From assembly GCA_963921825.1 (NCBI GenBank), contig OY997589.1:79716523-79780522 (forward strand): a stretch of DNA of 64,000 bases. The letters are read 5' to 3'. Shown here in pieces: positions 55,861 to 64,000 of this stretch. The stretch's first letter is position 1, and every line of letters starts with the position of its first letter. Made by a program: the position numbers and the translations under genes. Below the pieces are notes generated by a model that worked only from the letters and a program-made list of their open reading frames with translations, made no database searches and had not been told where the DNA came from. The stretch comes from Erodium maritimum. Lineage: Eukaryota > Streptophyta > Magnoliopsida > Geraniales > Geraniaceae.

Positions 55861-58800
55861 ACACCCCACACTTAAGCTTTTCCTGCCCGAGAAAATTAAA
55901 CTAAATAAAGAAATAAGATATGTCCTGGCTAAACCTCGAGGTTCTCAGGAGTCCGGGCCTCCTTTATTCAGACAATGAAACTAAAGATGCACGTGCAATG
56001 CATGATCCTAATACTAGTGCAACCTATGACTCAACTACATGATACATGCAAAAGTTCACAGAAAATTGGTAAATTATGAGCTTAAGCACACACATTGATC
56101 AAAAGGTTTTCTCATAGTTTTCACATGCTCAAAATTTCTTACACAACTCAAAAGAATGCATAAATCGATGAACATACCGCATGTGAAGCTACATGCAATT
56201 AAACTTACTCAATCTAGCTTACAAACCTTCTGCCAACTTAGATAAGTGTTCCTCTTTTCACTATACACAGATCTTAGAGATTCATAAGCAAACATTTTCA
56301 ATCCCCTCTCCACTAATTATTAGTAATTTAGGCAATCATAAATCACATAGGGCTTCAGTAAGGCTCATAATGACATGCTAAGCAAAGGGTGTGGTAAGGT
56401 ACATGAAAAGAAGCTCAACAAATACATATTGGCAAACATGCTTCAACTCACATTCCTGAAAGTGTATCTCTCGACCCATAACCCTCATTTGTGCACTAAA
56501 TACCCTTTTTACATCTCTACACCTTTTTTTTTATCCTTATACACATAAGTAAAAACAATTTTTTCCAATGACTTATAATGCCTTTTCTTTCTACCTGTGC
56601 TAATTCTCAGTCTTACCCCACATTTATTTTTTGCACAGAGGAAAATTGTAATTTTTTTTCTCTTTTTATCTTTTAGGGGGGAGGCCGAAAACAACAAATA
56701 TTACCATAAACCTGACACATTAGTAAAGAATTATTTCTCCAGTCATTTTATATCACATTCCCAACCTCCAACCACAATAACCACACTCAAGAAGCACCTT
56801 AGCCTAGAAGTGTGGGTTCAAATAAAACAATGGATATTTAAATGAAATGAATGGAACATTGGGTTGTAATATTCAGCCCAGCAACAAAAGGCCAAAGCTC
56901 AATAAAGGTGACTAATGGACAACCATATATGCATAGGTAGGAAATTTAGCACAAACGGTCCAATAATGGCCTATGATCATTTTCCTAACCACCTTATTCC
57001 TTATTTTTATTTCGCCTCGAGGGGGATATCTGTGAAGTTTTAGACTCGGGTTCTCATGCATAGGAATTAGAGGAACCAAACACATATCAAAGTAACTTCC
57101 CAGAATGAAAACAAACGAGCATGCCTTACTACTTGTGCTTACACAAGCCAATTCATTCATACCTAATCGATGCACTCTTTTGAATTATGCAAGAAAAATG
57201 AGCATGTTTAACATTCCAATCATCGAATCCTTGAAATCATGTGTATTAAGCTTAATAAAACACCATAAATTTTTTTTTGAAATTTTTTAAACACAATGAT
57301 GCATGAAGCACACAATGCAAACACACTAAGATCTATGATCTCCCACCCCACACTTAAAACCTTGCACTGTCGTCAGTGAGACTCAATCCTAAACTTGCTC
57401 CTAACCAAATACAAGCAACCCCACACTTATGTAGAACAATCAAGCAATTCAGAAAACTAAGATGTATAACCTATCATCCCAACAAGTTGGGTGCTTAACA
57501 CCCACCAGAAAAACATCAAAGTTCACAAGTAGATACTAAACATAATAAACAATAGAGGGATAGAGATACTGCCCCTTCACCGGTACTACTTTTCCTAAAT
57601 ACTGGAAATTGCCTTTGTGCATGGTAGATGGAATACTACTCTGCCCAAGTGAGTTCTCGAGAACTTGGCGCCAACAAATATAACTTTAACCCTCAAATTT
57701 CCATCATGTATCACCAACTTGCACAAATAATAAAAAAATAGCAAGATTAAACATATACAAACGACGAGGGGTAGGGATATTGAGTTGTTTCCCAACAAGC
57801 GCATGTGTTTAGCGTCATTAGCTCGACGGGAATGATGCTCAATCAGGAGGCCTCCCACAAATCGCATACTTCCATTGCGTCATTCTCTTTAAATGTGAGT
57901 GCAAAAGTGAGAGAAGAAACGCAATGTAGCACAATATTCTTTCCCCGAGTTTTGTAAAAGTTCCAAACTCAAGGCTAACTTCATCAAGCTTGCCTTAACA
58001 GAATAATTATGGTTTGGTTCATCTTGGCTCAACTTGATAGGTATATGAAGCCCATGAATCGAAAAATACTCATGACAATAAGGATCAAGAGCATCTACCA
58101 TAATAGAGTAAACTAATCTAACAAACGGGGAATGTGGACTAGAAAATATATCAACAAATTCATGCTTAATATTAACAACTTTGTGGTCAACATTTAATTT
58201 AAAAATCAATGGGACGGGTTGAACATATAAAGTTGATTTGCTAGAATAAAAAAATGAATCACCCACACTAAATAAAATTTTCATTATCGATGTCTAGTAA
58301 AATAAATTCAATGAGAGATTCAAATATAACTCCTCTCTTGAGAGCATCTTCCATAGTACCCATTGGATATCTAATAGACCTGTCAGCCAACTCTACAGAT
58401 ACTATGAGAGGATTTGGCTAAACAAGAGTTTGTGAACTACTTTCTACAACTATACAATCATTATTTACATATACATAATTCAAAGCATCAAAACTACATG
58501 GAGATGACAAAGATATTATACAAGAGGGATCAGACCTTGATACCCTCACATTCCACACTTACCTCTAAACTCATGGTGAGATAATGAGTTTCTTGTTCTG
58601 TTGTGTCACCTAAGTGCCCGGAAAGATCTTCCTCAACGTGGATTGCTTGATCGTGTAGAGACTTCTCATTCACCGCTTGTATGAGAGGATTTATTTGATC
58701 TTCAAGCTTTTGAAACCGCTTATTCATGTTTTCATTTGTTTTTCTCATAGTTTCAATCATTATTGTCCTCCATTCTTTGTCTTCCTTATTCATCTCCATC

Positions 58801-59132
58801 ATTTGGTTCATGAGAGTAACACACATTTTCTCGAGTGACGACTCCTCGCCATGGGACAATTGTGGTTCAACTTGTTAACCTTGATCAAAAGTGGAAGTGT
58901 CCTCCCAATATTGACAATAGGCATTTGAATGTAAGTACTCACAATTGTAGTTAGCATGATCATAAGCTCCACAAAAATAACAATACATAATATCACAATA
59001 CCAATTCTCCATAAAAGTTAAAATGCAATAAATCAACTAAACAAATATATTAAAAAAATGAAATAGTCTTAACATGAAATATAAATATATCAGAGTTACC
59101 TTAGTTGCTCCCCAGCAACGACGCCATTAACT
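55861..59132 (-). pseudogene. Internal region of the Athila/Tat-like element
   Basis: Minus strand. Near the primer-binding site a gag-type CCHC zinc knuckle is visible, CYFCGAYDHANYNC (58982-58941), followed by a helical, charged segment (58859-58530; MMEMNKEDKEWRTIMIETMR). A frame at 58284-57889 (KPTLYVQPVP-like opening, ...FVDIFSSPHSPFVRLVYSIM) and one with a hydrophobic stretch at 57867-57595 follow; I cannot name either. No protease, RT or integrase was found in 3.3 kb. The rest (57300-55861) appears non-coding. Broken or non-autonomous. Confidence 0.6.
59107..59126 (-). other. Primer-binding site of the Athila/Tat-like element
   Basis: Minus strand TGGCGTCGTTGCTGGGGAGC, six bases after the LTR end GAGTGTCA. 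Typical for Athila/Tat-type gypsy elements. Confidence 0.82.
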
Positions 59133-61980
59133 TGACACTCCGAGAATTGACTCTCAGAATGGCATGACAAGCGTATGGGTCGTCAAGTAGTATTCGGGGT
59201 TTAGTCCAAGATATCGTACCCAAGGGAGCAATTAAGCAATCACTTTAGTTAATTAATTCGTTACTCAAGCTATTCCTATAACGATGATTGGTTTTGATTT
59301 GTAAAAATGTAATTTCATACAAACAATGAGATTATATGAATGATCCGAAAATAGAGCACAATGTCACAAATGGATTGTAAATCAGAGAATTAAGGTGATC
59401 TAGGGCATGAACGGGGTTCGAGTGTGATGAACAACTTAACAGAGTTCAGTATATATTTGCAACTAATATTATTCTAAGGGCAACGAGAATTCTCTAAGTA
59501 TAATCCTAACCATCTCTCGATCGTATTAGGACCCTAACATACTCAGTCCACCTAATTATCTCTAATCTAGGTGTAGAGCGGTATATAGCATTACAATCTA
59601 TGAATTCCTCTGACTTTCGGGTTTTACACCTATACCTATTGCACTCGTGTCAGTCCAACCATATTCTAGCCTAGATTGAAACCCGAGCTATTTAATTTCT
59701 TTTTCCTCTTCTTAACCTCATTTCTCAATTGTTGGTTAACAACATTAAATCATACATGTACGTGATGAGGGCAATGTAGCATTACAAACGGAATTAAATA
59801 AACATTTTCCTAGATATTAGTTGGCAAATGTACACACGAATATGTTAACTTATCAATTCATCACATCATTCCACTAACCCTAGATCGATATGGATTTAGT
59901 TCATAGCAAAAGAATAAGAACACAAGGAATTGATTGAACCACTGAAATTCATATTTATCAATAAGAATAATTCAATTGTCAAGTTTGAATCCAAAATACA
60001 CAAAACTTTTGATGTTCTAATATATCTGCTTTTGATCTTCTCTCCAAGTCTCTAGTTCTGATTTTTGCTCCCAAAATGTGATACCCCTTTTATATGAGGT
60101 AAAAATAATAATAAAACACAGTGTAAAGACCGTCTCAATTAAAATAATTAAATTATTACTTTTATCTACTTGAAACGTCATGGTAAAAAAATCGGGTTGG
60201 AAATTGGATCGAGTGCAAAAGAAAAAAAAAGGGGTAGAGTTGGACTGGACCAGACTGACAAGGCCCGGTCAGAGACCAGGCCCAAGCCAGGCTGAGCCAA
60301 GCCCACTTCGTGAAGTCAGGCCCATCACTCACGCGGTCCAACCCTACGCGAGCTTACCCTCGCTCGCGGCGCTTCAGTTCGCATTCGCACGCACGCCGAC
60401 CGAGGCACGTCTTCAACCTCTTGCCCTTTCTCTCTCGTGAACCAGTTCGCCGACGACGACTTCCCAACCTCTGCCTTCTTCTCCTTCTTCTTCTACGTTC
60501 ACCCACGACCATCCCTCACCATACCAGACGATCTAAACCCTTAATTTCCCTCTTCCTTCCCTTCTTCTTCCTCGAACCGAAGCAAAACCCTAGCCGCCCT
60601 CTTCGATCCAAGCTCCGCCGCGCCTTCAACAGTAGAAATCAGCCACGGTGAGCCTCGTCTCGAGATGATTCACCTTCCCCGCTACCCTTCATCTGAAAAT
60701 CAAGAGTCTTCGAGCTCATTTTGAGATAGGTCTGACCTGAGAGGAACGTCGTAGAGGAACGCCTCCAAATTTGGCATTTCCCACGCCGGCGAGCCTCTAA
60801 CGCCACCAGATCTGGACGGAGACACCCGGGGTTCACTCCAGCGACCTTCCCCCGTCTTCCCCTCGCCACCTGACGCCGTCCACCGCCCTTCGACGCCGGA
60901 ACCCTCGCCAGAGATACATAAAGCTCAGGCACGAGCCTGGGAAGAGCTTTGGGCCAGGATGGTTGGGCCAGGACGGTTGGGCTTTGGGCCGGGAAGGCTA
61001 GTGGGCCAGAGTGGCCTGGATCAGGACGGACCACTAGGCTAGGCCCAGGACGCGGGTCTGGAGCGGATTCTGGGTCGAGTCTGAAGCCGGGTCCGGGTCG
61101 GCTCTAGGTCCGATCGGCTCTGGTTCTAGACGGGGTCGGATCCGTGTTGGATTCAGGTCTGTTTCTTGGATCCGGGTCAGATCCGGGTCGGGCTTTAATT
61201 AATTAATTAATTTAATTATTATTTGGACTAAAATCAGATAACTCAAGGACTTATCAGTTAAATTAAAAGACGAACTTGTTAATTTAGAGGACTGCTCTAT
61301 CTGGACCGGGACTGATATTGAACCTTACCTGTTAAACCCAGACTTGGACTTCGCCCGAGAAGACCGGAGTTAGGCCCGGACGTCAGCAGCTTGGAGACGT
61401 AGCTGTCGATTCTTATTGAGGTAGGGAAAAGTACTAAACTCATCTGATAATTTAAATAACGCTAATAGTATGCCTATAGGGTGATAATAACCGGAAAGGT
61501 CCTAGATTGCATATAGGATGTGATTCACTAGAATAACCGTTTTTCAATTATAGTAATAACCGGACGAATCCTAGTATGCATATAGGATGTGATTCACTAG
61601 TTAACCGCTTTCAATATCTTGGTAAATTGCCGTGCTGGTAGAATGGCCATGTCGAGCCTTAGGACTTTCTTGTTGATTATTTATATTGTTGATTGTTCGC
61701 CCTTGAGGTCGTTTCATGCTCCATTCTTAAGATAGGTTAAGACTCAAACTAGATTAACTGAAATATGATGATTGTGATGTGAACGGTTGTTTCGTGCTAT
61801 GATGGATTGATTGAATGAACGTTGAGTGTGAATTGGTTGTGACTTTGGTTATGATCGGGTGAGTGATAGACCGATGAGACCCCGTTGTGCGTTAAAATGG
61901 TAAGCTTGATCTGCTATGGTGTGTGTGACTGTGTTACGTGTGTTATGCTTTCGGGTGTTTCGAGTGTGCACCCCGAGGGG

Positions 61981-62165
61981 GTAGTCCGGGAAGATACCTA
62001 GGCCGATGTGCGGTTCCAGTATGGTATATGATTATAGACCCCGTTGTGCGTTATCGGGAAGACTTCTAGGCCGATGTGCGTTTCCGGTATGGCGTGTGAC
62101 TGTTCACTCCGAGAGGGTAGTCCGGGAAGATATCTAGGCCGATGTGCGTTTCCGGTACGAAATGT
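61981..62165. repeat. Tandem array in the solo LTR, three copies
   Basis: CGGGAAGAYWYCTAGGCCGA followed by TGTGCG(T/G)TTCC occurs three times, at about 61987, 62058 and 62123, with related spacers. Confidence 0.85.
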
Positions 62166-62541
62166 TGCGGGTTACTGGTTTTGTCCCGATGATTGTGGTC
62201 CTTTGGAGTCATTTCCGGGATCTCCGACGATACGCATTCTGAGGGAATGCTTCGGGAAGTTCTGACGGCATGTGTCTCCTCTGGACCGAGGGGCAATCTG
62301 ATATGATGTACCGATCAGTGTACGAATCAGGGTCATGGGTTGATATTTATCATTTCGGTATTTGTGTGCTTCTTTAATTTAATTATTTCCTCGTTACACT
62401 TGTTATCTCTGCATTGCTATCCCTTAGTGTTACCTTTTCTAAATTATTATGATTCTTGTATTTCTTATTTAATTTCTGTTGGTTACATGTATTAATCGGT
62501 TTTACTGTTAAAACGGGGGTCTCTTAATCTTATTTCTTTTT

Positions 62542-62598
62542 CCTACTGAGCGAAAGCTCACCCCCCCCCCCCCCTTCGTGTTTATTGTTGTTTTACAG
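62542..62598 (+). promoter_or_regulatory. Conserved LTR motif plus acceptor-like CAG/G
   Basis: CCTACTGAGCGAAAGCTCAC at 62542-62561, a run of C, then TGTTGTTTTACAG/G ending at 62598. Same layout as in the other Tekay-type LTRs. Confidence 0.5.
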
Positions 62599-63234
62599 GT
62601 TTCTTTGTTGAGTAGACTGTAGGACGTCTCAGGGCTCGGGAGCTCACTGAGGGTCTAGGAGTTATCTTGTTAGAGACGTATTGGTTTACATTAACTTTAT
62701 TTCCTGTAAATTTTAGAGCGGTTGACTCTTGACTTTGGGTTTATTTAAACTATGATTGTGGAGTTTACATTATTAAAGCTTTTCTTTTATTATTTATTTA
62801 TCGTTTTTAGTTCACGTCTCGAGTCCGGCCAAAACCGGATTTGGGGCGTGACACACATGAATCGCAGCTGAAAGCGCGTCTCTGGGACCTTTGCACGGTC
62901 ACTTGCACGCTATGCATTTCCCAGTGCATCTTTAGTTGCACAACGTGCAACTACCTGGTGCATTTTTCTAGCGCTTTTGTTCCAGAACGCACCGGTTAGA
63001 TGCACGTCGTGCAAATAACTAGTGCATTTTACTGGCACTTCTGCCCAACTTCCAATTTGCTCTGTTTCGCTCCCGAATTGCCCTTTTTTGTTCCAAATGT
63101 TTGGCGAACCCTGAAATAGGACCAATTGCACAGAATGAGAGTAAAATGCATCAACTTATACTGACTTTGGACTAAAAAAGAACGTAAATGTGGGCTAATG
63201 ACATCTAAAATAGATGTATTTTATGTCCACATCA

Positions 63235-63540
63235 AATACCTAGATGCATGTGACGCTGATAAGGAAGTTGTGTGAATAAGGAAGTTCTTAACTAATCTTG
63301 GTGTGGTTCTTTCAGTAAGGAAGGAGCCAATGAGCCAAGAGCACATCGGGAATCCAAATATGTTCTTCGGAAGTTTCTTCTGATTAGAGAAATAGTTGAA
63401 CATGGAGAGGTCCAAATTATGAAGGTCGAAGAAAAGGAAAACATTGTATATCCTTTCACTAAATCACTTGGTTCAGAGGAGTTTGACAAGCATAAATGGA
63501 ATACAAGGTTGAAGTTCATGAATGGTTGGCTCTAGGTTAA
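63235..63540 (+). pseudogene. Old copia element, end of RNase H
   Basis: Continues the copia reading broken off at 50107: LDACDADKE, then NEPRAHRESKYVLRKFLLIR, EHGEVQIMKVEEKENIV and KSLGSEEFDKHKW, the 'H.R.KHI....H.IRE.V..G.V....V....N.AD..TK.L' pattern. The repeated AATAC at 63235 marks the target duplication of the complex in between. Broken. Confidence 0.8.
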
Positions 63541-64000
63541 TTGCTAATCATTATGCAACTCTATTACTAGCACATTTTCTACTGGGATCTATGGTTAATA
63601 AAGATTAACACAATGTATTTTTACCGCTATCATATATGAAAGGTTGTTGATATTGTGATATGATAAGTCCTTAATCAAACTGATATACTTGTCATCATAA
63701 TAGATATTATGATAATGAGAGTCAAGTATTATAGAGTTTGATCCTAAAGTTTTTTTGGTCATATGACCATCCTAAGAGGGATACGATGATCCGGATAGAC
63801 CAATATATGTATAAGGACACTCATTGGATGGGTATTATTGGATCTTATTCATTAAATTTTAATATAGATGATGCATATAGTAGATATGGTCACTAAATTG
63901 ACCAAAAGAGAGATTTCCCAAATGGTTGATATCACATGTATTGTCAATGTGAAAATTCTCTTAAGGAACAAAAGCGTATTGTTTTGTCATTTGACTTGAG
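63541..64000 (+). other. Probable 3' flank or LTR of the old copia element
   Basis: Follows the pol C-terminus and is AT-rich. It is expected to contain the 3' LTR, but no clear polypurine tract or LTR start could be placed, and there is no 5' LTR in the window to compare with. Confidence 0.35.

Larger units (their letters stand above)
60122..62853 (+). mobile_element. Tekay-type gypsy solo LTR (2732 bp)
   Basis: Starts TGTAAAGACCGTCTC and ends CCGGATTTGGGGCGTGACA. Flanks are CACAG (60117-60121) and CACAT (62854-62858), a target duplication with one mismatch. Related to the LTR at 24089-26981. Carries a GGATCCGGGTC-rich stretch (61060-61195), a tandem array (61981-62165) and the conserved LTR motif next to a run of C (62561-62574). 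No internal region. Confidence 0.87.
50108..63234 (-). mobile_element. Athila/Tat-like LTR complex with an inverted LTR at its left side (13.1 kb)
   Basis: Bordered by perfect AATAC duplications (50103-50107 and 63235-63239) inside a copia RNase H. From left to right: an LTR in plus orientation (50108-51872), a minus-strand primer-binding site (51884-51868), an LTR in minus orientation (51891-55860), a 3.3 kb internal region reading minus (55861-59132) and a second minus LTR (59133-63234). Two Tekay-type solo LTRs and one MITE lie inside. Each LTR is about 1.4 kb without these. Both outer borders show the LTR start, TGATGTGRAC. No pol is recognisable, so it is incomplete or non-autonomous. 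Confidence 0.8.
59133..63234 (-). repeat. Athila-like 5' LTR, minus orientation, with nested solo LTR
   Basis: Minus strand starts TGATGTGGACATAAAATAC at 63234 and ends CGGAGTGTCA at 59133. It is split by the Tekay-type solo LTR 60122-62853. Blocks such as AGCTCGGGTTTCAATCTAGG match the other two copies. Confidence 0.82.

Noticed and set aside
60310-61034. GC-rich open frames on both strands
   Set aside because: Same situation in the solo LTR at 60122-62853.

Overview
This window is repeat-dense plant nuclear DNA, probably from an angiosperm and most likely a eudicot. The evidence is the set of element families (Ty1/copia, Ty3/gypsy of Tekay- and Athila/Tat-like type, plant L1-type LINEs, PIF/Harbinger, Mutator-like MITEs) and one decayed plant BAHD acyltransferase gene. 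I found no intact host gene. Nearly all of the 64 kb is mobile elements inserted into one another, and target-site duplications (TSDs) let much of the nesting be read exactly.

Layout. (a) About 1.2-12.6 kb: the first open reading frame of a minus-strand LINE, starting near 12,528 and split by three insertions, each with its TSD: a 4.8 kb copia element of Ale/Retrofit type with near-identical LTRs (7671-12464), a 2.6 kb Tekay-type solo LTR (4655-7229) and a 2.0 kb PIF/Harbinger derivative carrying only its Myb/SANT gene (1922-3891). (b) 13.0-15.6 kb: a short poly(A) retroposon, a Mutator-like MITE and a BAHD acyltransferase pseudogene (second exon only). (c) 16.1-21.5 kb: a copia LTR remnant, a gypsy gag+LTR fragment whose LTR holds a LINE-like retroposon, a copia 3' end and an Athila-like LTR fragment. 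(d) 22.6-28.3 kb: a second PIF/Harbinger element with transposase pieces on either side of a partial Tekay-type element. (e) 30.1-43.1 kb: a LINE ORF2 (RT, zf-RVT, RNase H; minus strand) split by a plus-strand Tekay-like element whose integrase gene is itself interrupted by a 1.7 kb solo LTR with a perfect 5 bp TSD. (f) 45.2-64.0 kb: an old copia element interrupted in its RNase H region by a 13.1 kb Athila/Tat-like complex. That complex has LTRs in inverted orientation at its left side, and itself holds two Tekay-type solo LTRs and a MITE.

The most interesting signals are structural. The 13.1 kb complex has the same LTR end (the start of the LTR) at both outer borders, flanked by a perfect AATAC duplication, and contains a near-contiguous inverted LTR pair. 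All Tekay-type LTRs in the window, though otherwise divergent, share a short hairpin-like motif followed by a pyrimidine tract and CAG/G, about 265-310 bp from the LTR end. All of them also carry different tandem repeats at about the same position, some 500-1000 bp from that end.

All assignments come from reading the sequence and translated segments. No database search was possible, so lineage names are by motif and layout only. LTR elements are treated as fossils and described only by family, parts and nesting.
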